NCBI GenBank assembly: GCA_025024175.1
Contig: QCXZ01000137.1
Location: 74,028,680-74,092,679 of the forward strand
Direction of reading: 5' to 3'
Source of the DNA: Rhyzopertha dominica
Taxonomy: Eukaryota; Arthropoda; Insecta; Coleoptera; Bostrichidae
DNA length: 64,000 nucleotides
A program made the translations under genes and the position numbers. Shown piece after piece: positions 13,437 through 24,838 of this stretch. Under the pieces are notes generated by a model. The model was not told the origin of the DNA, searched no databases, and saw only the letters and a list, made by a program, of their open reading frames with translations. How positions within the stretch are numbered: the stretch's first letter is position 1; each line of letters starts with the position of its first letter.

Positions 13437-15705
13437 TCATTTAGATAATTTGGACATGGCAAACTTCTTGAAGGTTTTTAATCCTTTATTGGCGAGTCCT
13501 GATGTTGCTGGCAAGCTTTCCATTCGTTTCATCCACTCTGCTAGTCTCATATACTTTGATGCATTAACAGGAATTGCTATGTTTGCAGCTGACATAGTTG
13601 CATAAGCGCTAAAGTCTGCGATGGTCATATTGTCTCCAGCAATCCACTCATTCTCCTCCAGAAATTTTTCGATAATGGAATAAGCCTCATGAAGCAGGTC
13701 AATGTTCTTTTGCTCAATGCTTTGTTTTTCTCCAAATAATACTGGTAACTGTAAAAATTGCAAGAAAAAATAAGTACACGGTTTGGCAGAAAATTCGATT
13801 CATACGCATTTCCCCATTGGCAATGCATATTTATCAATAACGTATCTTTTTGTTTAATGAAGGCACTAGCTAAATAAAAGCAACTCGTATACTCTGTGTA
13901 AAAAATTGACCGTGAATCATAGAATCAGTAGAATTACCCATTGTACTTCTTCACTTATACATTTTGACGTCTGCATTGTTTGTGTCTTTGGCGCTATCGC
14001 TTAATATTGCTTTGCTAACGTGGTGCGTGATTATCTGTACAACACTGAAGTGACCACTATGAATTATTAGTCCCAACTTATACACAATTGAACACGTGTG
14101 TGATATTTTTTCAGAAGAACTTTCAAAGTCGATGCAATCCACCTCCCATAAACGATTTACAAGTACTAAGTAGAGCGCTCGTGAAAGAGATTCTTGAATC
14201 AGCAACATGATCAAAGGAACATAGAGGCTGCTATTTGAACTAGTTGAAACAATAATCGCTACAAGCAGTGTTGTTATTAGAGCATCAAACCGTTATTTTT
14301 TTCTTGTTCCGCTTCAAATTAAAAAAAATATAGTTTTTCTTGCTTTACTTTTAACTTTTTAATTTACAACGAAAGTTATTTGATTGTTATGGAAAAGGAT
14401 GCCAATGATTGTTAGTCAAAATAACATCATAGTCCTATTCAGATTCGGGGCCAAAGTGGCGATATGCTGAACGTCATCCGATCATTCCCGACCAAAGCTG
14501 GCAATACTTTTTTCAATAACATAATTAAATTGCCTGCTAACGCGATAATTTGATTACTCATTGTAATCTTATTTAGACGATAATTGGTTTTGACTATATA
14601 TAATAAACTTCGGTTGTAATTAGCTGTTTGTCGCCAGAATTTGGCCAGCCCACCGCAGCGCAATTCGCTCTGAAGCTCGAAAATACTGAGCGACGAGCGA
14701 CTGGCGTTCAGCAGCGTTACATGTAGTTAATTTTGATGTCACTATATAAGCCGCTTTGAGCTTGAATCTGAATAGGGCTATGGTGATCCAGCGGTTAACA
14801 CATTTGACTAGCAATCAAATGGTCTCGCATTCATTTCCCGATCAAAGCTTCTTCTTTTTCAATAACGTAATCAAATTAGCATACTAACTCGATAACTTTT
14901 ATACTCTTTATAACCTATCTTGGATGTAGTTCTTAATCGTGTTATTGTAATTGTTTCTAACGTATGTTTACAAAATTGTCATTACGACGATATTAATTAA
15001 TCAATGGGTCAAAGTTTTTGCCAGTTAATATAATTTTTCCCACGATTTTACACATAAAATGCCATAAGAACACCAACATGAAGGGTTTAGCTTGAATTGT
15101 TATATTTATCACGTTGCCACGCTACGCCAACATTTTCACTTGGCACACTCTTGGCAATAGTGCGAGAAAGAAGCTCTTTTTACACTGAACCTATTTACTG
15201 ATCCTCTTGTAAATAGCGAAATGGCACTTTTGTATATGGAGACCGTAAATGTATCATCACAGCGTTAACACCATTAGCAGTCTTTTCAAGAACGATTATT
15301 TAAGATCTCTTACCAAGCATAGACCCAGGCGATTCAATAATGTTCCATTATCGAAATGCAACCTTTCATCCACTTTACCCCTCTTCTTTAGATCTTTCGG
15401 ATACAGAGAATCATCCTTTCCGTACTTTCCAACTAAGTAGGCGTTTATGGCGTGGCTATCAGCGAGAAAATATCCGTCGTCATCCAGTAGAGGTATAGTG
15501 TGTTGTGGATTCATCTTAAAATCTACCAGTTGCGTATTCTGCGAGTAGAAATGAAGCTACCTACTTTTGTATATTCTGGTGTTTTATGTTCTCCATTGAT
15601 GAAATCAATTTTTTGCAATTCCAATTCAATTCCTAAACTGTCTGCAGTCATCAAAATAGATCTTACGGGAGTACTACTCACAATCATGTACAACTTGGGA
15701 GCCAT
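13437..15705 (-). CDS. GST gene C, epsilon-like glutathione S-transferase, complete, 3 exons
   Basis: Exons are 15565-15705 (47 codons), 15314-15514 (67) and 13437-13748 (103 plus stop), giving 217 residues. Intron 1 is only 50 bp and intron 2 is 1565 bp, holding two SINE-like copies. Exon 1 begins MAPKLYM. Its active-site loop reads S-S-T-P-V-R, so Ser11 is kept but the next Pro is Thr. Exon 2 has [15 protein letters not shown] and [14 protein letters not shown]. Exon 3 has [12 protein letters not shown] and ends in SKLSK. The reading frame continues open upstream of the ATG for 50 codons. I take the internal ATG because it aligns with every other copy. A TCAGT initiator-like pentamer lies about 30 bases upstream (15736-15740). 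Exon 2 is much closer to gene D than exon 3 is. Confidence 0.94.
14440..14575 (+). repeat. SINE-like repeat, copy 1 (in GST C intron 2)
   Basis: This is a diverged copy of the unit at 14770-14910. Shared blocks are CCCGACCAAAGCT (here) against CCCGATCAAAGCT, then TTTTTCAATAAC, then TAATTAAATTGCCTGCTAAC against TAATCAAATTAGCATACTAAC, then CGATAA. Only the part downstream of the tRNA-like head is clear in this copy. Confidence 0.45.
14770..14910 (+). repeat. SINE-like repeat, copy 2, with tRNA-like head
   Basis: It starts GGCTATGGTGATCCAGCGG, which resembles a tRNA 5' end with an A-box. An anticodon-arm-like TTTGACTAGCAATCAAA follows, and a weak B-box region precedes CCCGATC. A shared tail with copy 1 follows. 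It is probably tRNA-derived, but the fold is imperfect, so it is not a working tRNA gene. Confidence 0.42.
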
Positions 15706-16679
15706 ACTTAGGCAGACTTGATTTATGTATGTATGACTGATGTCGATAGCCGTGTTTTGTTTATACTTATTCTGATGACTACGCAAAACCCTAAATGAAT
15801 ATTCAAAATTATCCAAATTAGTTTCAGCACTGCGGCTCAAGTAGTCATTGCGCAACTAATGATGAACGCGCACTATTGGCATAGTAGTGGATGCTCTCAG
15901 CTGTCAAGCGTTTGCTATTGCAATAGTCACTGATGAGCGTACGTCCAATTGAGGATTGGGTAAAATTGTTATGGTTGAATAAGTGGATTCAAAGAACAAT
16001 GCACTTGTACTTGTACAACTGAAGTTAGAATCTATGGACAAAGTACGAGTGTGGTTTGATCCAAATTAAACGTCTAAATACTTATCTCGACTGCCAAATT
16101 TACGGGTACCATAATGATAGCCTTGTCTAGCCTAAGCTGTTTACATGTAAATGCATCAAGTTTTGTTATTTTCTGCTTGATTGGTGTCATTTGAAACAAA
16201 GTTTTAGCGAAAGGGCGACGTCGATCCAGATTAAGTTTAAAAAATGTTAATGTTTCCACCCCGTATGTGTCAGGCGGATACCTAATTTTGCTCAACATTG
16301 CATGTCGTAAACAATCTTTCAAAATGAAGAAAACATGCTGACCCTAAAAAATTTCCTGACTAGTTAAGATTAATATTTTATTCCATTCAAACCTCATTTT
16401 TTTAAGATCAGTGATGCTCCAAAATTGTCGACGGTTTAACTTAATTGATTGATTGTACTGATGCTGCAAATCGAAATAGTTATAATATAAGGCGTTTTCT
16501 CCATACTCCGTAATACGTCTTGCTTTTTTATACATAACGAAGTAAAAATACAGTCAAATTTTAAAACGGCTTGTAGAATTATTTAGGCTTCTTCGATTGA
16601 TATAATTTGTTAATTTAATCAATCACTTGCGCTTCAACCTCTGCCTCAGTTAACTACAAACAGGTGAGGCTTTAGAAGT
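15706..16679. other. Intergenic between GST C and D (part 1), nothing recognised
   Basis: This begins with the 5' flank of gene C. The rest has only short ORFs. The minus-strand frame at 16074-16322 shows no recognisable domain. Confidence 0.45.
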
Positions 16680-17200
16680 AATTTTTACACACGTTACGTT
16701 GACGACCTATTCTTAAAAATACCTAAGAATAAAACCAACCAGATATTTTAACAATTTACATAACAAAATTCAATTATTTATTGAAATAGGAAAAAACAAA
16801 TTAAACTATCTGGACTTAACATTAGTCAGAGAACATAACAAAATGGTTCAATAAATCTACAGCAACAGGAAGATATATAAAAGAGCAATAACGTTAACTC
16901 ATTTAAAACATATACCAAGCACATTAAAAAGTACAATATTTTTTTAAACAAAACAATTACCCAATAAAACTAATAAAAATTATAGCCACATCAATCATAA
17001 AAAATATACATAACAAACACAAAGTAACAACGACCTATACAAAGCAACACATGCATATCTATACCATACTGAAATGTATGTATCCTTAAAGATTCAACAC
17101 ATATTCAAACCATAAAACATTACAGTAGCACATAAACCAATAAAGACAATTAAACAATTTTTCACCAAGCTAAAGTCAAAGACAACAACTGGTTCATTAG
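16680..17200 (+). pseudogene. Penelope-like reverse transcriptase relic
   Basis: Near 16690 the plus strand reads TRYVDDLFLKI, the Y-x-D-D catalytic motif of a reverse transcriptase. With frameshifts this leads to a NYLDLTLVREHNKM block, TATGRYIK, and further down KPIKTIKQFFTKLKSKT. This is the sequence order of a Penelope-like element between the palm domain and the linker before the endonuclease. Many stops and shifts show it is dead. It lies on the opposite strand from the GIY-YIG relic at 1600-2335, so it is a separate insertion. Confidence 0.65.
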
Positions 17201-18409
17201 AATCAGTAGTAATTCAGAGTAGTAAATAATTTTGAGTCATTTATGTCATAACTAAATTTTTAGTTTCTTTGTAATGTACTTTTCAGAGACTTAAAATTTA
17301 ATATAAACTGACTTGAAACTAAGCAAAGCGATTGTAATAATAATAAACTGTAAAATATTTTTCGGTTTGCTCCATGTAAGTAGCGTTACATACATTATAG
17401 GTGAAACAGTAAACGGCGAATTGACTTCACACAGGAAATCTACTCTCTGTCCTTGCGAAAGTCAAAGCAGAAGAAAATAATCTGTTGTAGAAGTAAACGA
17501 GCTGAGAGAAGAAAATCTAATAGAGAAAAATAATACATGTTAAATCCATTTATATATATTTTGTATATATCACTAATCACACTAAGAAGCTAGCTGTCAA
17601 CTATTGACAAAACAAAGTAGGTTTTTTTAATCTCTCTCTCTCTCTCTCTTACTCTCTCTCTCTCTCTCTCTCTCTCTCGCTCTCGCTCTCAGAAAATTGG
17701 ATGACTCTTTGCTTTAAAAATGATGACATCAACGGTTAACATGAGTCGTTTATAAGAAGTGCTTTCTGTTTTGATAATTCAAATTATCTCATTTCTTGGT
17801 ACTTTTAAACAAATCGCTTTTTAAAATCTTATATCTTATAAATCCCCTGTCTTTCATGCTGTCTGCATTTGGACTTAAAATGTGTTGATGTTCAGTTTTT
17901 CTTAGCGTAAAAACAAAATTTCATTAAAATGCATGTCGATGCTATCCTGTCATTTTCGCTGTTGGTACAGCTTGTCACTGTATTTGGATAAATTTACATT
18001 TAGCACCTCATTATAGGTCTTGTATTGTCTTATGCTTAACTTACCTAAATAAATAAATCACGCGAATTGGGTTCCAAATTCTTCTAATCCAATCTTCTAA
18101 TCTTTTACACGTTCTTGTTTTTTAACTAGCCTACACGTTAATACCTTTCTCATTAATTATTCAAGGGACCAGCGGTCGACTAATACGAAATAAGAATTTA
18201 TTTTATTTTCAAGTAACGTTATAAAATTGTTATTAAGTTAGTTAAATTAATGTACTGGGTCAGGTCAGGTCATAGATTATTATAGATTTAACTATATATA
18301 GCGAGACTTCCAGTACTTTCTGGTAGCAGAAACACTGCTATGAAGAAAATGTAATAAAAACGTATATTTATTCACATTTCCAATTTTTGTAACAAAATGA
18401 GAACTATTA
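17201..18409. other. Intergenic between GST C and D (part 2), nothing recognised apart from a TC microsatellite
   Basis: AT-rich with no coding signal. It contains the TC repeat listed separately and, at its right end, the 3' flank of gene D. Confidence 0.45.
17631..17691 (+). repeat. (TC)n microsatellite
   Basis: About 60 bases of TC dinucleotide, interrupted by one TTA step and by CG-containing units near the end. Confidence 0.95.
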
Positions 18410-18415
18410 TTTATT
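18410..18415 (-). terminator. Polyadenylation signal, GST gene D
   Basis: AATAAA on the minus strand, about 16 bases past the stop. A second copy lies at 18367-18372 and is better spaced for cleavage downstream. Confidence 0.45.
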
Positions 18416-18430
18416 TTTTGAACATGAGCN

Positions 18431-19411
18431 TTATTGTTTCNGTTTTGATGAAACAAAAGCTCTAAAAACATTCAGACCGTCACTAACAGCACCTANTGCT
18501 GCTGGTAAGCTCCCTACTCTCTTCATCCATNCTGAAAGTTTTTGATATTTTGTTGCATCTATTGGAACTAGAACATCTGCTGCCGATGCTGTTGCATAAA
18601 TACTAAAATCTGCAATTGATAGTTCATCGCCTGCTACCCACTGACTGGCTTCTAAAAATTTTTCCAGGATGCCATAAGCTTCGATTAAATCGTCCCTACT
18701 TTTTTCAGGAATGCTTGTTGCGCCATCCAACATCAAAGGTCCCTGAAAGGAAAAAATAGAGCAGTTGAAAGGTTGTAATTACATACACCGTAAAAAAGTA
18801 GAGATATCTAGAAGACGTTCTATTTTCGTTATTCTCGTACGATACGTTGAAGCGGCCAAGCTTATCTAAATCTTTTGAGCGGTATAGAGAAAAACAAACA
18901 AATAATTGTCTTATCTTTAAAGAGTTAATACTTAATGTAACTAATTGTCACCACTACATAAATATTCTGTTACTTTATAATCAAAAGTACTTGCATGTGC
19001 GAATGCTACTTACAAGGCATGATATAAGACGCCTAAATAGTGTTCCATTGTCAAAATGTAACCTTTCATCGACCTTTCCTCTCTTTTTGAGGTCCTTTGG
19101 ATACAGTGAGTCGTCCTTCCCATATTTTTGTACTAAGTAGGCATTTATAGCATGACTGTCCGCAAGCAAATAGCCGTCATCATCGAGAAGTGGTACAGTA
19201 TGTTGTGGGTTCATCTGCAAATTATGCATTGCTCGAAAGATAATAATAATATTTCGTGTTTGCTTACTTTAATGTATTCCGGCGATTTGTGTTGTTGTTG
19301 GCCAAACATATCTAGTTGCTGTAGATCCAGTTCGATTCCCAAAGTCTCTGCTGTCATCAACACTGCTCTTACTGGTGGGCTTGGCGGAATCATGTACAGT
19401 TTTGGAGCCAT
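18431..19411 (-). CDS. GST gene D, epsilon-like glutathione S-transferase, complete, 3 exons
   Basis: Exons are 19268-19411 (48 codons), 19014-19214 (67) and 18431-18742 (103 plus stop), giving 218 residues. Intron 1 is 53 bp and intron 2 only 271 bp, making this the most compact gene of the array. Exon 1 starts MAPKLYM with S-P-P-V-R and Ser11, and has a Gln-rich FGQQQHK insertion-like segment before the splice. Exon 2 carries HTVPLLDDDG and [10 protein letters not shown]. Exon 3 carries WVAGDELSIADF. Four N bases in exon 3 leave a few residues undefined, including one before W and one near the C terminus, so the stop context should be treated with care. Donors are GTAAGC and GTAAGT and acceptors end in CAG. 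Confidence 0.92.
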
Positions 19412-20257
19412 GTTTGCGAGTGTGCGTTATACTGTACTTAACGAGCCGTTTTATGTTTAGGACACTACACATTATCTATATATTACGTCATATTTATCTG
19501 CTTATTCAGCTCAATCATCATTCCTAGCATTTCTCCTCACTTTCAAGGCCAGTTATTGATCTGTGATGAATAGTCCGTTGTCATAGTGACATTCATTTAT
19601 AATCCATCTAGCTTGTCTTGGGTATCTGCACTTAATATGGGAATATTTTTTTTAATTGTAGTCAGGCAAGAAAAGCTTTGAACCACCAGTGCATACTCAA
19701 TAATAGTTTATTTCGTGGAATCCGAGTAGATATATATATATAGTGTATCCGTGAAATATGTACGAAAAATGAAACAGCGTATTTTAGGAGAGAAATTAGA
19801 ATGGGTCTTCCACATAAAATTTTTACGCTTTCTGGGGTGATGTAGATACACCCCCATAAATGGGCGACTTTGAAGAAAGTTTTGACTTGTTTATCAGCCA
19901 TCACTAAATCATCTTAGGTTATATTAGGTGAATAAAGAAAAAAAAACATCAATTTAAAAATTATAACAAATGTGAGGGTGCCGAAATACACAACACTTAA
20001 TCCTTTTCTTTTAACACCTTCATATCACTTAAAATGTTTGAAAAACATACCCGATATAAACTTCAGTCTTCGCTAAAACTTTTTTGTATCTTGCATACAT
20101 TTGATATAATATTTTACCATTATATAGTTAATAATCGTACTTTATATTTTTGTTATTGTCGCTGCACGACATGACTTTTTATTTTAAAGCAAATCACAAC
20201 AATGAACGAGTTTATTGTATATATTGGGTTGATTCTAAAATTTCTAATTTACCTACA
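19412..20257. other. Intergenic between GST D and E, nothing recognised
   Basis: This is the 5' flank of gene D, then AT-rich sequence with an ATATATATATAG stretch near 19730. The minus-strand frame at 19662-19904 has no recognisable domain. Confidence 0.45.
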
Positions 20258-20645
20258 ATGTCCCGCAGAAATTGCAATAGAGCTCGAAGAGCTTACATGG
20301 AAAGGTTTCCAGGATTATGATAGTGGCGAAATTTAAAACCTCTACATGGTGGTGTAGGACGGGTAAGCAACCTAAGAGAACGTCAAAAAGAAATTTTGAA
20401 CTTCTTTGCTCATTGGATATGCTTCTCAACAGTTCCGTATGTGTAAAACCGTAATTTTAATTATTTTGAAGAATAAATGGTTGCATTTATTTCATCAGCG
20501 GTTACTAAATACTCACCATCAGCAGTGCATACCTTTTGCAACCGTGTAACAGAACATCGCGGTAATCGGAATTTTCCGGGGAATGTATTATTTACTACAA
20601 GTGAAGCAACATTCACCACAAATATAAATTTGCACATTTGTATAA
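20258..20645 (+). pseudogene. Transposase relic, N-terminal half (arthropod DDE/D family A)
   Basis: The plus strand near 20258-20315 reads SRRNCNRARRAYMERFPG, the helix-turn-helix start of a common arthropod transposase. Near 20570-20640 it reads FPGNVLFTTSEATFTTNINLH, which aligns with the F-T-D-E-A-T-F-T-x-N-G-x-x-N block around the first catalytic Asp (here T-S replaces the D step). Stops and frameshifts lie between. It belongs to the same kind of element as 8480-8830 and 41640-42890, each relic keeping a different part. Confidence 0.65.
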
Positions 20646-21329
20646 ATATTTTTCTGTAAATGGTTCATTATTATCGCTGTGAAAACTGAATTTTTCTATA
20701 TATAATTTTATTCAATTTTAGTCGCAGAAATCTGGTGCTTACAAAATTTACCATTTAAATAGATCGAATTCACTTAATGAGATGGTTTTGGTTTTTATTC
20801 ACGATATTAATGAAGTTGCTCATGTAATCAGAGTAGCTTTGTACACCTTTATAACGAGAATGTATTTCAAAACATTCGTCGAATAATTTAATAAATATTG
20901 TGAATCAATTTTGAATTCATTTTATTACTATAGGAAAATTATAATCACTTAATTTAAAGGATAATTGAGGTATAACGAACAACATATTAGTGATGAAATT
21001 TCCACAGTTATGTTATAAATGATACAACAGTATACTAATTCTAACAATAACAATGTACAATGATTAACAATATATCTGAAAGAGATTTTAACATTAAGAT
21101 AGACGGTTTCTAGAAAGCATTTTAGATCATTTCTGCATAGGGTCTTCCTTTAGAGAATAGTGATAATAGTTTCAGCAGCACTAATACGAGTTTTCTTCAA
21201 AAGCACTTTACGCTAATTAATTAAATTAACAGATTAAATTTGCTTTTCTGTTTAAAAAATAATTGACATGCACTCCATGACCGGAAATGTTCGAAAAGAA
21301 AATAAATGAAACTTCGGAGTAAAATTATC
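20646..21329. other. Intergenic upstream of GST E 3' end, nothing recognised
   Basis: AT-rich with no open frame or repeat that I recognise. Confidence 0.45.
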
Positions 21330-21335
21330 TTTATT
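21330..21335 (-). terminator. Polyadenylation signal, GST gene E
   Basis: AATAAA on the minus strand, about 35 bases past the gene E stop. Confidence 0.5.
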
Positions 21336-21369
21336 AATTCTTAACGATAAATAATGTACATGGTTTTTT

Positions 21370-23860
21370 TTATTTCTGAGATATTTTTGACTTATATAAC
21401 TCCCTAAAAGCAATCAGTCCTTCATTTGCGGCCGCGGAAGCAGGTAAACTCTCCACTTTTTTCAGCCACTGTACTAGTTTTGGATATTTGCTAGCATCGA
21501 TGGTAATGCCAACGTTTGTAGCCGATGCCGTCGCAAAAATACAGAAGTCTGCTATGGTTAGTTGCTCTCCGGCAATCCACGAATTACCTTCCAAGAATTT
21601 CTCCAAAATTTCATAAGCCTCATTCATTTGATCGATCTTTTGCTGGGGAATGCTGGCTTGCCCTTCAAAGAATATGGGCCTCTGCAAAAAGATTTAATAG
21701 TTATGGTTATATTATAAAAAGTATTATTACTGCTGCAACGTCAACCAAAGCTTATAATAAAAGCTGGTTTTTTCACAAAAATAGTGTAGTCAATCGACAG
21801 ACCACGTATAGCGATTTTCTCAAATGTTGCATGTGATAATTTACTTATGACAATACTGCAATACCTGCACTTCGTGTCCTTTCAGATGTTGTACTAAACA
21901 CTAAGCCTAACCTTACAATAATTTTAAATGACATATTTAACGTTATTGTTGCGGGATGGGCTTCTTGAAAAAAGCAGATACTTCTTTAAGGAGATGGTTA
22001 ACACTATAGTTATGGAAGAAACTGGGAACCTGTATTGTTTTAAAAAAGCTTTTCTTGTTAACAAATTCCTAAATAAACTAAACTTTGCAGTGGCTTTAGC
22101 CTACTTTTGGTAGCTTATTGCCATACCTTGATGACTTAAGTATATTCATGCAACCAGGCACTTACACAAGGCCACCAGCCATTTCAAAAGTAAGGGCAAA
22201 ATAACGCTAATGCACCCCCACTATTTATCGCTTTACTTTCAACTTATTATATATAGAAGTCATTCCGGGAACTTTTCTTCGGAAGAAAAATTTTTAACAA
22301 TAAAAATTTTCAATTGCTACTGATGAGCCGGGGAAGTGTGGGAACATGAGGGTAAAGGGCGATGAAGGCCTGCACAGTGCAGGTATCTCATTATTTCTTA
22401 AGGAAAACCATAGGAAACTTTAAAGGCAAATGTCTCAGAATCGTAGAGCGAACGGGCAAAATTTTGTATATCAACGAACTGAGAGAAAGATTTTCGTTTT
22501 CTAGGCTTACAAACACAGGATTGTTAAGGCTGGAGCTAAATTAATGAATTCATTCATTAATTTAAAAAAAGTAACTTAAAAATGTTTTAAAATGCGCATT
22601 ATAACGTACAACTTGTCTACTTATAACTAAATGCAATTTAACAATAATGCTATCAAAAAAGATCATAGTTTCAACGACAAAAGTTTTAGACTACCTCTAA
22701 TGCGAAAATGTTATCGTAACTAGCATCCTCTCTGTTTATTATTTATTACTAGCTAAGTAAACTATGACTAACGGTTACTGAAATATAGTTATAAAACCAT
22801 TCGCACGTTCATTTCAAAATGATGGCTGAGTTGCAAACATAAAATAAGAAACAACTTGCCAAGGCATGCCCTTATTAATCATGTTAAATAATGATAAGGT
22901 AAAGAAAGAGTTGATAACATTTGGCGAATTGTGTCCTCAGTTGTCAAATAAAAGTTTTCAAAATTAAAAATATAGCAATGATCTGGATGACGACGATGTG
23001 TTTCGAGAAGAAAATTAGTAACAGTGTCTGCTTTAAAACCTGATACTATAAATGACAAAATATGCAGTCAAATTAACGAAATGAAAAGGTACCGAAATTA
23101 ATTATAACTTAGTTATAATTATACAACAGTCGAAGTTTTATAAGGCTANGTAATTTATTTATTATATTTAGTACACACATTTTATTTTCAACTATTACTT
23201 TACATTCTTTTGCGGAATTAATTACTTGTATTATTAAATATTCATTCGGTATGGGACGTTATAATTATGGCTAATTTTTTTTCATTAAAACTGATTTGAT
23301 CTTAAAAACTTTCTCTTGACATCTCACGTGAGGGTCCCTATCAACCTGTTTTAACACAAAATATGTTTTAAAGCTAATGTTAAAATGGCTTTAAAAATAC
23401 TTAATTTACAAAAACTTATGGTAAGGTTTTTTCCTGACATTTCAACTTGGAAAGTATACTTACAAAACACTCTCTCAGACGATTAAACAATGTTCCATTA
23501 TCAAAGTACAACCTCTCATCAACCTTCCCCCTTTTCTTAAGATCCGTTGGATAAAGTGAGTCATCCTTGGCGTATTTCCCCACTAAATAAGCGTTAATAG
23601 AATGACTATCGGCAAGATAATATCCATTATCTTCAAGAAGAGGTATAGTGTGTTGTGGATTTTTCTACAGTACCATATAATTACCATCATGAAATCATTA
23701 GAATTAATGGTTTACTTACTTGCAAGTACTCGAGCGTTTTATGTTGTCCTGTGAATAAATCAACTTTTTCGAATTCCAGTTCGACTCCCAAGGCTTCTGC
23801 TGTTATCAGAACCGCTCGAACCGGTGGACTTGCCGGCAGCATGTACAGTTTTGGAGTCAT
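21370..23860 (-). CDS. GST gene E, epsilon-like glutathione S-transferase, complete, 3 exons
   Basis: Exons are 23720-23860 (47 codons), 23464-23664 (67) and 21370-21681 (103 plus stop), giving 217 residues. All junctions are phase 0 with GTAAGT donors and AG acceptors. Exon 1 starts MTPKLYM with S-P-P-V-R and Ser11. Exon 2 starts with Lys ([10 protein letters not shown]) where C, D and F start with Met, so it has no ATG, and it has EDNG for the usual DDDG. It also has HSI where the others have HAI. Exon 3 starts RPIFFEG and carries WIAGEQLTIADF. It is closest to gene F in exons 1 and 3 (both have IADFCIFATAS). A TCAGT initiator-like pentamer sits about 30 bases upstream of the ATG (23887-23891). 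Intron 2 is 1782 bp with nothing recognised in it. Confidence 0.94.
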
Positions 23861-24331
23861 GTTACTTTCGTATACGTTGGATTGACACTGATCAGAAAAC
23901 ACACTGACCTAATGCCGCGTTCATAACGCCAGCTGTAGTGCCATCATGGAGATGTCTGCGCACGTCATGATTAATGATAGCTTGCTGCGGGGCTACGTTA
24001 CAAACATTATGTTACTAAGTAAGATACAAGAACATTTAAGTGTATTTTTACACAATTCCTCATAAGTATTGAAATATAATTGTTAATGGAAAACGTGCCC
24101 TACACTAGCGATTTGTTTTGAACAGTTGTATAGATGTTCAAGATTGTAATTTAAATGTCAAACCTTGAATCAGACAATTGGTCTAATAAACTATAATTTA
24201 CATTCAGACTGTTTAGAACAATCGTTGATGCGGTGCGCTGCAGGAAGGCCTATCAGCTAATTAGGCCCTTTAAACATCATTTCAATGGAAGTAGAGAAAA
24301 TTTAAATTTAGTTGTCCTAAGGATGTCAATA

Positions 24332-24363
<32 letters not shown>

Positions 24364-24803
24364 CTCCAGTAAAATAAAATCTTAAAATCTTCAACAAAGA
24401 TGTTAAATTTTTATTTGAAGGAGTATTTGCCTTTCATGAGGAGCGATACACTACCTCGCTACTGAAACTTGAGCTATTAACTCTTTTCTAGTCTTCCACA
24501 AGTGTTTATAATGTAACTTAGGTGGTACATTTTTAGGATTAAAAAAACATTGATTTCGCTTTATTTTCGTAACAGAAATAAATAATTATTAAACTAGAAA
24601 ACATCGTTCGCTAGGTTAACTCTGACATGATAGGTTAACTCATTTGTAACAGCTGGAACTCAACTGACAGGTAGTTGCAGAATAGGCCACTTATACAATA
24701 TATACTTTGGCAGTTATTAAAAAAAATGTAGTGGCGACAGGTAATGAAATGGATAACCAGGCTATAAAGAGATTTCAACACTAGATTATGGTTTTATGAT
24801 GGC
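23861..24803. other. Intergenic between GST E and F, nothing recognised apart from a TAA microsatellite
   Basis: This holds the gene E promoter region and the gene F 3' flank. It is the shortest intergenic gap in the array (about 980 bp), and no mobile element is visible. Confidence 0.5.
24340..24363 (+). repeat. (TAA)n microsatellite
   Basis: About eight ATA/TAA triplets after a short TATATA run. Confidence 0.9.
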
Positions 24804-24809
24804 TTTATT
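24804..24809 (-). terminator. Polyadenylation signal, GST gene F
   Basis: AATAAA on the minus strand, about 30 bases past the gene F stop. Confidence 0.55.
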
Positions 24810-24838
24810 TCAAACTTTGTATATGAACATATTTTTCG

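Noticed and set aside
14770..14845. Functional tRNA gene
   Set aside because: The cloverleaf does not close and the B-box is poor. A second degenerate copy lies nearby, which fits a SINE better.
15706..15855. N-terminal extension of GST C in frame with its ATG
   Set aside because: None of the other five copies has it and the aligned ATG gives the shared 47-codon exon. It is simply an open 5' flank.
19269..19472. Minus-strand ORF overlapping GST D exon 1 in another frame
   Set aside because: It is a shadow of the real exon. The splice donor and the conserved protein are in the other frame.
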